From the NCBI GenBank assembly GCA_002869855.2, contig NEWQ02000011.1, positions 1-64,000 of the forward strand: a DNA stretch of 64,000 nucleotides, written 5' to 3'. This document shows, piece after piece, positions 46,855-54,469 of the stretch (positions within the stretch are counted from its first letter, which is position 1; the number at the start of each line of letters is the position of its first letter). The DNA comes from Nitrospira sp. CG24D. Lineage in GTDB: Bacteria; Nitrospirota; Nitrospiria; Nitrospirales; Nitrospiraceae. The notes beneath the pieces are model-generated. The model was not told the DNA's origin, searched no databases, and saw only the letters and a program-made list of their open reading frames with translations. The position numbers and the translations under genes were made by a program.

Positions 46855-48428
46855 CGCAGGACTCCCTGTCTGAGGCCGGTCGCATCGCCTCCGGCCCTCG
46901 GCCCCTCGCGATCGAGGGGGCCTTCGGAACCGGATCCGATCAAGGCGGCGCGATAGGCGGCCAATGTGTCGATCAGCCATGGGCGCGGCTGCGCCGAATC
47001 GTCTTGGGGCGCCAAGGGAACCGCGGTCGCCTGTAACGCCGACTCTAAAACCGGAAGCGGCGCGGCCGGCACCGCGCTCTTCAGCAACGCCAGCGCTCCC
47101 GCCACATGTGGCGCGGCGAATGAGGTGCCCGTCACCGTGGCATAATTCAGCATCCCGCCGAACGACCGATCCGCCACCCGCACCTGTTCGCCAGGGGCCA
47201 CCACCGCCGGGAACATCCCTCCGTCACAGGCCGAGGGCCCCCTGCTGCTGAACGGTGACAACGTGAGCTGCTGGTTCACTGAGCCGACGGAAAGCTGCCC
47301 AGGATTATTGGCCGGACTGATACTCGTTGACGCACCGGCCCCCGAGTTCCCCGCGGACAGCACAACGGCAATGCCGGACGCCCGCAGCGCATCTAACTCG
47401 TCTTGAAACGCCCGGTTGCACACATTCACCGTGGCGACGGCCCACGAAAGAATGACGACATCCGGCGCATCGTCCGTCGCGACATCGCCATCCGGATCCA
47501 GCGCCCACTGTAAGCTCTGATGCATGAGACTTTCCCTGGAAAATCCGGCATCGTTGAACAGCTTGGCGGTGATCCACTGGGCATCGGGCGCCATCCCGAT
47601 CGCCGTCCCGCCGCTCACGCGGCCGACGGCCAGACTCATCGCATGGGTGCCATGCCCGTCCAGATCGGCCGGAGTCGCATGCTCGCCATGCGGGTCGAAC
47701 CAGCTATTGGTACCCCCGCGATATTGCGCCGACAAATCCGGATGCTGCGCGTCCACACCGGTGTCCAGACTTGCCACGACCACGCCCTGCCCGGTAAATC
47801 CCAAGGCCCAGAGATCCGGGCCTTTGACTGCGGTCAGGTTCCATTCCGGCGATGAGGTGGGAGCAGCAGAAACAGCAGAGGCCTGGGAACCGGTCTCGTG
47901 AGGTCCCAATGCCGACACCGAGCCGGTGCGATCCGGATCATGCCTCGGCTTCCGCACCGACGGGAGTCCGTTCCGCCCAAGCTGTATCGAGTGATGCCCC
48001 TGCGAGCCGGCAAATACCCGCATGATCCGATCCTGTCGAATCGACTCGACGCCGGAGAGCGCCGCAAGATCACGAATCAGCGACGGCTCACCCGAGAGCG
48101 CCAGCGTATGAGCCGCCCACAAGGATTTGATCTGTGTCGCGCCGTGTTCCTCGGCGTACCGGTGAACCTGCGCGGGAAATCCCTGCGCCTCCTGTTGCAA
48201 CGCCTGAAGAAGCCGGGAGCGGCGCTGCCGCCGATCGGTCTCCTGGAGAGACCAGGGATCGACCACGCGCGGAAACGTCACAATGACGGGAATCGCTTCA
48301 CCGGCGCCTCGTGCCTGTAGCAAGAGGTTCAGTTCCGGCTCGATGACGGCGGCGTGAACCGACGCGGCGAGCAGAGACCAGAGCAGCGTCCCTGTCAGCA
48401 ATCCCGCGATGCGCCGGATCGGTTTCAC
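46851..48428 (-). CDS. Exported subtilisin-family (S8) serine protease
   Basis: The 525-residue protein has a signal peptide (about residues 1-27), an I9-like propeptide (about 30-140) and an S8 catalytic domain. The triad is complete: Asp222 (VVVASLDTGVD), His259 (DLDGHGTHAM), Ser436 (TGTSFAAPHVAG), with oxyanion Asn361 (SAGNSG). It is likely secreted, perhaps by the machine encoded next, and may mature other secreted proteins nearby. The start is GTG 48428, four bases after the preceding stop, with TGGAG upstream. Confidence 0.92.
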   Translation of the reverse strand: MKPIRRIAGLLTGTLLWSLLAASVHAAVIEPELNLLLQARGAGEAIPVIVTFPRVVDPWSLQETDRRQRRSRLLQALQQEAQGFPAQVHRYAEEHGATQIKSLWAAHTLALSGEPSLIRDLAALSGVESIRQDRIMRVFAGSQGHHSIQLGRNGLPSVRKPRHDPDRTGSVSALGPHETGSQASAVSAAPTSSPEWNLTAVKGPDLWALGFTGQGVVVASLDTGVDAQHPDLSAQYRGGTNSWFDPHGEHATPADLDGHGTHAMSLAVGRVSGGTAIGMAPDAQWITAKLFNDAGFSRESLMHQSLQWALDPDGDVATDDAPDVVILSWAVATVNVCNRAFQDELDALRASGIAVVLSAGNSGAGASTSISPANNPGQLSVGSVNQQLTLSPFSSRGPSACDGGMFPAVVAPGEQVRVADRSFGGMLNYATVTGTSFAAPHVAGALALLKSAVPAAPLPVLESALQATAVPLAPQDDSAQPRPWLIDTLAAYRAALIGSGSEGPLDREGPRAGGDATGLRQGVLR

Positions 48429-48431
48429 CGG

Positions 48432-48989
48432 TTACTCCACGATGAGGTTGTCCAACGTGAGATCGCCGAATTGAATCGAGACCTTGCTGCCGGCCTTAAT
48501 GACCCCGCCGCGGTTCGCGAATAAGACGGAGTAGGTCCGGTCGGCGTACAGATGGCTGCGCGTCTGCTTCAAGGCCCCCACTTTATCCATCACGGGCACT
48601 GGCATCTCGGCTTTCGTGGCCTGATCGACGAGGGCCAGTCCCATCTTGGGACGAATCAGCCGCCCGGCTTTTGTTGTGTCCAGCACACGATAGCGGAAGT
48701 CGAGCATATGCCCGGCAGCCGTGACCCTGACGCCCAGAATGCTGACACCATATTGTTGCTCCATCGCCAGTCGCTGCGCCTCCGTAATGGAATGCGTTGC
48801 GAACGATTCCGGACTATGATGCCCATGCTGGGCCAGAGCCGGCGCCGCCACTGCGACCTGGGTAAGCGCGGCTTCGGTCGGGTTCGCCTCAATCGGCTCC
48901 GCCAGAGCTGGCCCAGCGACAACCAGGCCCCACACCATCGTCATCGCAACGCCGAATCCGAGCCGTTGACCGATCTTCGCGCTGTGCAT
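48432..48989 (-). CDS. Exported hypothetical protein
   Basis: A 185-residue protein with a signal peptide (about residues 1-30, AGPALAEP) and a His-rich short segment HGHHSPE near 55. The rest is beta-rich (VRVTAAGHMLDFRYRVLD, YSVLFANRGGVIKAGSKVSIQFGDL). I do not recognise it. GGAGGGAG precedes the ATG. It is translationally close to the protease gene (stop and GTG almost touch), so they form one operon. A double hairpin separates it from the oxidase-like gene upstream. Confidence 0.75.
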   Translation of the reverse strand: MHSAKIGQRLGFGVAMTMVWGLVVAGPALAEPIEANPTEAALTQVAVAAPALAQHGHHSPESFATHSITEAQRLAMEQQYGVSILGVRVTAAGHMLDFRYRVLDTTKAGRLIRPKMGLALVDQATKAEMPVPVMDKVGALKQTRSHLYADRTYSVLFANRGGVIKAGSKVSIQFGDLTLDNLIVE

Positions 48990-49062
48990 CGTGCTCCCTC
49001 CGCTGTGAGATGAATCAAACCCTGTCCTCGATACCCCACCAAGCTGCTTGCCACCGTGATGT

Positions 49063-49099
49063 CCGCAGCCTGCGCGGGAGGCCGTCCCACAGGCTGCGG
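49063..49099 (-). terminator. Second hairpin after the oxidase/Ig gene
   Basis: A 10-bp perfect stem CCGCAGCCTG / CAGGCTGCGG with a 17-nt loop, immediately beyond the hairpin at 49110-49130. No U-tract follows. The two hairpins likely end the 61-49 kb transcript. Confidence 0.55.
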
Positions 49100-49109
49100 A
49101 GCTCAGGTG

Positions 49110-49130
49110 AATGCCGGGTATCCCGGCATT
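49110..49130 (-). terminator. First hairpin after the oxidase/Ig gene
   Basis: A perfect 9-bp stem AATGCCGGG / CCCGGCATT with a 3-nt loop, only 3 bases after the stop codon at 49134. The run after it (CACCTGAG) is not U-rich. Confidence 0.65.
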
Positions 49131-49133
49131 CCT

Positions 49134-51542
49134 TTACGGCACCGGCACGTCGATCACTTCCGCGCCGGTCGATGACTTGGCGCTGATCGGCTGTCCGGAC
49201 GAGAGGGACCCGGCCGCTGTCCTGAAGGTCCAACTGCCGTTGCCTCCGACCGTGACAGACGTCTGCCCCGTCGTCGTCGTCAGCGGAGTTCCCGTCGCCG
49301 TCGCGCCGGGATAGATTGTCACAGTCGTATTCGGCTTGGTGCTCTTGCCGCGAATAAGCCAATCGCCGTTAGCCGCACGGTCAAAGCGCACCACCGTCAG
49401 ATCCTTGACCAACGTCACATTGACGTCGGCGCTGTTCAGCAGACCGTCGTTTGCGCGATACTTGAAGACCCGCGTGCCGACGTAGCCCGCCGTCGTTGTA
49501 TAGGTGAACGACCCGTCTGCATTGAGACTCACCGTGCCTGACGGGTTGGACCGTTGAACGGCTGTCAGCGTATTCCCGTCCACATCGCTGTCGTTCGCCA
49601 GCACGCCGAATGCAGGAACAGTGAACGAGGTCTGTTTGTTCACCCCATAGGTGTTGGCCACGGCCACCGGCGCGTCGTTCACCGGTGTGACAGTCATGGT
49701 GACCATGCCGGTGGCTGTACCCGGGGTCGGTGCTTGTCCGTCGCTGATCGTATAGGTGAACGAATCGCCGCCGTTGAAGTTCAGCGCGGGCTTATAGGTC
49801 ACGGTCGTGCCGTTGTTCGTCACTGTACCGTGCGCCCCTTGGGTCACCGCTGTGATCGTCAGCGGCTGGTTCTCCGGATCGGTGTCGTTTGCAAGCACCG
49901 AGATAATTAACGTACCGTCCTCCGCCATGGTCCTGAGATCGGGATTGGCCGTCGGCGCGAGATTCCCAACCACCGTCACCGTCACCGTTCCAGTCGCAGT
50001 ACCAGGCACCGGTAGCTGCCCGTCGCTGATCGTGTAGGTAAAGGTATCGACTCCTGTAAAGGCCGCGTTCGGGGTATAGACCACACCCGTCGCAGTAAAG
50101 GTCACGGCCCCGTTGGTTCCCTGCGTCACCGACGTAATCGTCAGCGGCTGGCTCTCCGGATCGCTGTCGTTCGCCAAGACATTCACGGTCACCGCTGTGT
50201 TCGGTTGGGTCGTTGCTGCATCGTTCACAGTCACCGGCGGACGGTTCACCGTGATGGTGACAGTTGCGACATTGCTGTCCGTCCCGTTGTTCGCCTTATA
50301 GGTAAAAGAGACTTGACCGAAGAAGGCCGGCGCCGGGGTATAGACAAACGAGCCGTCGGCATTGAGGACCAGCGTGCCGCTTGCGGGACCAGTCACGAGG
50401 ACAGCGGTGGCCGTCAGGGCATTCTGATCGTTCAACAAGACACCGCGAGCCGCCACGTTCAATGGGATATTCACCGGCGTCGAATAGGCATCGCTGACTG
50501 CGGTGGGCGCCACCGCTGCGCCCGCACTGACCTCCAATTTCGCCAACATGCCCTGCCGGTTCCGGCGGTCGTGGATCGAATAGGTGCCGTTCACCGCCGG
50601 CACCCAGATCGCATCCATCGTCTTGGCGGCAGCCAGCAACGTCTCATACTGCTCGCGCGGATGCGCGAGCGGATTGCCGTCTTCGGCAATCACCTGGAAA
50701 TGCCCGCCCAGCAACGCCGCCACATGCGACTCCACCCCGGCGTTCAGCAGCCGCAGGAGATTCCGCTGGCCTGCCTGACCAGCCGCGATCGGCGCGGTCA
50801 AGGCCGAATAGGGCGCGCCGTTGATGAGGAAGTATTTCGGCTGATAGTTGATGGTGCTGGTCGAATGACCGGCGGTACCGTATGTTCCGTTCGCCACTTC
50901 TGTATGGAGCGCCGGATCAATTTCGCTGAAGAGCAGGGTAGCCTCTCCGACGTAGGCCTGTCCCGCGTAGGCTTGTCCCGTCACCGCATCGGCTTTGATG
51001 CTGCCATACAGTCCCATCTGGACCTGCACCTGCGCGTGAGTTCCACTGTGATAGAGATAGGTGCCGGGCTTGAGGTTCGACCAGACATAGTCGCCGATTT
51101 GGCCCTGAGTGGTTTCGTGGGTGAACGACCGCATCCGAGCTCGTAACACGCCGTCACCGTGCGGACTCACAATTGGATCAAACATGACGGGAACCATGTT
51201 GTCTTCCCGCTGACCGGGAATCACAACCGACGTCATATTCGGCACTGAGAGGCCGATAGCAGGCAAGTTGTTTTTCAAATGAATGGTGAGGCTCGTCTCA
51301 CCAGCCGGCACGACCAGCTGCGGCCCTGGGACAGCGGCGGGTCCGCACACCCAACTGGAGTCGCAGGACGCGTACCCCCACATCGGCACTGTCGACGGTA
51401 TACCCACCGGATATTCCAACCCAGTCAGTGGCCGAGCCTCGAGCCAGACTTCCGCCGACCAGACGGGGCTGGTGCCGAGAGCCACCCCGACGACAGCCAA
51501 TGAACAAGCTCTCAGAAAATGATGTAGGGTGCGCATCGTCAT
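49134..51542 (-). CDS. Multicopper-oxidase-fold protein lacking copper ligands, fused to Ig/cadherin-like repeats
   Basis: This 802-residue exported protein (signal about residues 1-29) starts with two cupredoxin-like domains (about 30-345). The oxidase pattern is recognisable (GTYLYHSGTHAQVQVQMG; NLLRLLNAG), but the motifs HxH-G, HPxHxHG and HCHxxxH are absent or broken. Four tandem Ig/VCBS-cadherin-like repeats follow (about 348-715; ANDSDPExQPLTITxVTQG, DSFTYTISDGQ) and a final beta domain. It is probably structural or adhesive rather than an oxidase. Start 51542 or 51536; AGGAG spacing favours the second. It is the last gene of the operon that begins with the giant protein. Confidence 0.87.
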   Translation of the reverse strand: MTMRTLHHFLRACSLAVVGVALGTSPVWSAEVWLEARPLTGLEYPVGIPSTVPMWGYASCDSSWVCGPAAVPGPQLVVPAGETSLTIHLKNNLPAIGLSVPNMTSVVIPGQREDNMVPVMFDPIVSPHGDGVLRARMRSFTHETTQGQIGDYVWSNLKPGTYLYHSGTHAQVQVQMGLYGSIKADAVTGQAYAGQAYVGEATLLFSEIDPALHTEVANGTYGTAGHSTSTINYQPKYFLINGAPYSALTAPIAAGQAGQRNLLRLLNAGVESHVAALLGGHFQVIAEDGNPLAHPREQYETLLAAAKTMDAIWVPAVNGTYSIHDRRNRQGMLAKLEVSAGAAVAPTAVSDAYSTPVNIPLNVAARGVLLNDQNALTATAVLVTGPASGTLVLNADGSFVYTPAPAFFGQVSFTYKANNGTDSNVATVTITVNRPPVTVNDAATTQPNTAVTVNVLANDSDPESQPLTITSVTQGTNGAVTFTATGVVYTPNAAFTGVDTFTYTISDGQLPVPGTATGTVTVTVVGNLAPTANPDLRTMAEDGTLIISVLANDTDPENQPLTITAVTQGAHGTVTNNGTTVTYKPALNFNGGDSFTYTISDGQAPTPGTATGMVTMTVTPVNDAPVAVANTYGVNKQTSFTVPAFGVLANDSDVDGNTLTAVQRSNPSGTVSLNADGSFTYTTTAGYVGTRVFKYRANDGLLNSADVNVTLVKDLTVVRFDRAANGDWLIRGKSTKPNTTVTIYPGATATGTPLTTTTGQTSVTVGGNGSWTFRTAAGSLSSGQPISAKSSTGAEVIDVPVP

Positions 51543-51587
51543 GACTCCTGCGTTGTAATGTGAAGACCCGTCATTCCTGTTGTCATC

Positions 51588-51797
51588 TCAGTCCTCGCGC
51601 GATTCATCGCCGTCCAATCCGAGCAATGTTCGCTTCCGCTTGCCTTCCACGCCTGGTGGAAATACGAGATAGATTGACGGCCGCTTCCTGGCCCGCCAAC
51701 GTTCAGGCCCAAGGCCTGACATCTTAGAGTCCTGCCGGGATTGAGCCGGAGACATCGGCTCCGATCGACCAGCCTGGTCTGGCGCACGCTCTTCCAT
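51588..51797 (-). CDS. 69-residue small protein in the oxidase operon
   Basis: The ORF has a strong GGAGG six bases before its ATG, lies 23 bp after the upstream oxidase-like gene and 45 bp before the next. The product is charged, with a basic centre (WRARKRPS, EGKRKR) around the short hydrophobic piece IYLVFPPG and an acidic tail GDESRED. No signal peptide or family is recognised. It may be a cytoplasmic accessory. The ribosome-binding site and position are the main evidence. Confidence 0.55.
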   Translation of the reverse strand: MEERAPDQAGRSEPMSPAQSRQDSKMSGLGPERWRARKRPSIYLVFPPGVEGKRKRTLLGLDGDESRED

Positions 51798-51820
51798 GGC
51801 CTTCCTCCAGTCTGCGGCAT

Positions 51821-53146
51821 TTACGGAATCTGCACGCTCGGATGCTCGACCATCATCATCGTCATCATGCCGCCGGGGAAAATGTCATCGTTGGTCATCT
51901 CGCGTTCTGTGTGCGAATGCCACATGAACGTAAAGGCCCCGGTCGGGTTATTGCCACCCTGCCCAGGCGGCAACGCAGCAAGCTGTCCCAGGAACGGGCT
52001 GCCGCTCCAGTTGCCGCCAAAGGTCAGGCTCAGGAGATCCGGCATCGTGGTCGGCAGCGCCTTTCCGTGATCGGGACAATATTCATGGGTCACCGTGTCA
52101 AAGCCGGTCGGATTGTTGCAGCTGTGGGTCGTGGCAGATTGATTGGGGTCGCCATAGATGTCCCATCCCAATTTTTCGCCGGTCCAAGTCCACAGCGCAT
52201 CAACCGTTCCTCCCGGTACCATCGTGATGGTGAAATTGGATTCGGCCAGATCGGCCCCAGCACCGGGCGTGCTCTGCAACAGCCGCCCATCACGCGCAAC
52301 AATCCAGGCATTATTCCCATGGTGATGGAAGGGATGGAGATCTCGTCCCGCGCCGATCAGCCGCATCAAAGCCCGCTCGCCCGGATGGATCTGCGGCATG
52401 CTGTTATAGGGCTGATAGGCCAGCCAGGGAGCTTGGCTCCCCGCGCCCAGCATGGTGTCCGGCGCATTGCGTCCATTGATGAACCAGAGGGTCGGGTGAT
52501 ACGTGGTGAAATCAACCTGGGCCGTCATCCCGAAATCGACGAGCCGGTGAATATTGGGGTCCATTTCCGTGAGGAGAAACAGGTATTCGCGCTCGAACGC
52601 GCTGCTCGGGTGTTCATAGGCTTGGTGCAAGGGATCTGCGGCATTGGGCCGCACGATCAAGGCGCCGACCAGACCCATTTCGACTTCCAGATCCTGCTGG
52701 GTCCCGCTGTGATAGAGGTAGGTCCCCGGCTGACTCGCGGTAAACGTATAGGTCACGGCACAGTCGGCGACGCAGGGAGCCGCCGGCGCTTCCTGTGTCA
52801 GAGTGCCGGCCGCGCCGCCCGTCGCGGTCACGTTCGTCTGCCCTGGAAAGACAATGGAGACAGGCACCGCCAGCTCATTCGTCAACGTCACGGTCACGGT
52901 GTCGCCCTGATTCACGATCATCGTCGGGCCAGGGTACTGCATCAGTCCACTCCCGTTCGCGTAGCCCCAACCCAACAGACTCTGGCCGTCGCCGGTGGAA
53001 ATCAGGCCCGTCGTGGCGACCAGAGTGAATGCAGGGCCATTCACGCCGTCGATGGTTGCCAACGCCCGATCCGGGACAAGGCCCGGCAGGACTGCAAGCG
53101 CGGTGAAGAACGTCACAATCCCTCGTGTCATGGTTGCCAGCTTCAT
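51821..53146 (-). CDS. Two-domain multicopper-oxidase-like protein with trinuclear-type His only in domain 2
   Basis: The 441-residue exported protein (signal about residues 1-30) has two cupredoxin-like domains. Domain 1 keeps the shape (GTYLYHSGTQQDLEVEMG) but not the HxH ligands. Domain 2 has H271-P-F-H274-H-H276-G and W-H410-S-H412, matching motifs III and IV of multicopper oxidases, yet the type 1 copper Cys is Ser411 and the next His is Glu416. It could hold type 2/3 copper only with ligands from a partner. The ATG at 53146 has AGGAG seven bases upstream. It lies between the 419-codon oxidase-like gene and a 69-residue ORF. Confidence 0.88.
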   Translation of the reverse strand: MKLATMTRGIVTFFTALAVLPGLVPDRALATIDGVNGPAFTLVATTGLISTGDGQSLLGWGYANGSGLMQYPGPTMIVNQGDTVTVTLTNELAVPVSIVFPGQTNVTATGGAAGTLTQEAPAAPCVADCAVTYTFTASQPGTYLYHSGTQQDLEVEMGLVGALIVRPNAADPLHQAYEHPSSAFEREYLFLLTEMDPNIHRLVDFGMTAQVDFTTYHPTLWFINGRNAPDTMLGAGSQAPWLAYQPYNSMPQIHPGERALMRLIGAGRDLHPFHHHGNNAWIVARDGRLLQSTPGAGADLAESNFTITMVPGGTVDALWTWTGEKLGWDIYGDPNQSATTHSCNNPTGFDTVTHEYCPDHGKALPTTMPDLLSLTFGGNWSGSPFLGQLAALPPGQGGNNPTGAFTFMWHSHTEREMTNDDIFPGGMMTMMMVEHPSVQIP

Positions 53147-53181
53147 CGTCGTGCTCCTTCGTGTATCCAGGTCCATCAGGC

Positions 53182-54408
53182 CTACAGAGTAATGTGGATC
53201 TCGGTCATCATGCCGCCGAAATCTTCGGTGTTATTGCTGAGATAATTCAGGTTCGTGCTGTAGAGGAAATAGGTGCCTGCCGGAACGCCGGTCGTATCGA
53301 TGATCACATCCATGGCCTCCCCCCCGCCCAGCGTCACGGAATTCGTGTCGTAGTAGGCCGGGAGTCCGTTCGGTCCCTTGAGGATATGCGCGCCGGTACC
53401 GACCACCTTCATGGGCAACCCCATCGCGGAGAGACTATAGAACGTCGTGATATTGAGGTTACTGATCCGGAGCAGAATCTTCTGCCCGGCTTGAGCTTGA
53501 ATCAGTGACGACTGCGGGTTCGACGTCACGTTGGCGCTTCGATAGTTGGCGGCGACCTTTTCCTCAGGCGCCGGCAATCCGGTCGGACTATTATTGACCG
53601 TATCCGGGTACCCACGGCCGTTCAACATCGGGTAGGTATCGAGCAAGTTGGCAAAGGGCAGCGGCTGAACACCGAGGTGAAGATCGTGAAAGACCGGGTC
53701 CATCGAGCCGATCTGAAGCGGGAACTCGACGTCATAGCGGGTCGACCCGTCACCGTCGTTGTACACATATTTATTTCCGGTTTGATGCTGGTGCGTCCCG
53801 AGCAGGGTCCCGTTCGGCAAGTCATTCTGTTTCGGCAACACATACAAGTTCCCGAGCATACCCATCTGCATGTGCTCTGCCGCTTCGACGTGGCAGTGGT
53901 ACATGAAGGTCCCGACCTCGACCGGTTCATAGTAGTAGGTCAGGCTCGAACTGGGATTGATGCTGATACTGGCTTCCGGCTCGCCGTCGTAGACCGACCC
54001 CGCGTTCGGAAAGCCATGCCAGTGGACGCTATGCGGATCGAACAAATCGGGCCGCATGACGGTTCCGGCGTTGGAGAGCGTCAGGTAGACTTTGTCGCCC
54101 TCCTTGAAGTACAGCGTCGGCGCCGCAAATTGCGCCGCGAGGGTGCCCCAACTCAGAGACTCCGCGATCGGTCTGCCGGTCAGATTTGAAAAGCCAAAGA
54201 TGTAGAGCCCCGCACGACCGTCGGCCATGCGTATGAAGCCGTCGCCTCCGGAGAGATGCCGGCACTCGATGCCCGGGGTATCGCTCACCCCATCTCCATT
54301 CGTATCGCCGGGACATTGCACATTCACGATTGCCTCGGCATTCATGCCGGACAGCCCGAGGCCAGCGGTCATCAAGAGCGTGAGTAGATACCGTTTTGAA
54401 AATGACAT
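53182..54408 (-). CDS. Two-domain multicopper-oxidase-like protein with all copper ligands in domain 1
   Basis: The 408-residue exported protein (signal about residues 1-26) has a complete ligand set in domain 1: H126-x2-H129-W-H131-G and H171-C172-H173-x5-H179-x4-M184. This gives a type 1 site and four type 2/3-type histidines, as in two-domain laccases or nitrite reductases. Domain 2 keeps the fold (LLRISNLN, GTYFLYSTN) but lacks the partner histidines. A full trinuclear centre would need domain 2 of another chain, for which the next gene product is suited. AAGGAG stands six bases before ATG 54408. Confidence 0.9.
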   Translation of the reverse strand: MSFSKRYLLTLLMTAGLGLSGMNAEAIVNVQCPGDTNGDGVSDTPGIECRHLSGGDGFIRMADGRAGLYIFGFSNLTGRPIAESLSWGTLAAQFAAPTLYFKEGDKVYLTLSNAGTVMRPDLFDPHSVHWHGFPNAGSVYDGEPEASISINPSSSLTYYYEPVEVGTFMYHCHVEAAEHMQMGMLGNLYVLPKQNDLPNGTLLGTHQHQTGNKYVYNDGDGSTRYDVEFPLQIGSMDPVFHDLHLGVQPLPFANLLDTYPMLNGRGYPDTVNNSPTGLPAPEEKVAANYRSANVTSNPQSSLIQAQAGQKILLRISNLNITTFYSLSAMGLPMKVVGTGAHILKGPNGLPAYYDTNSVTLGGGEAMDVIIDTTGVPAGTYFLYSTNLNYLSNNTEDFGGMMTEIHITL

Positions 54409-54469
54409 GTGCGTCTCCTTCTTCAAAGCCCCCGGTTCCACGACTCATCGCGGAACCGGGCTGTTTCAA

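Noticed and set aside
51842..53245. 467-codon plus-strand frame over the oxidase-like gene
   Set aside because: Antisense to a clear multicopper-oxidase-type protein; no ribosome-binding site or domain.
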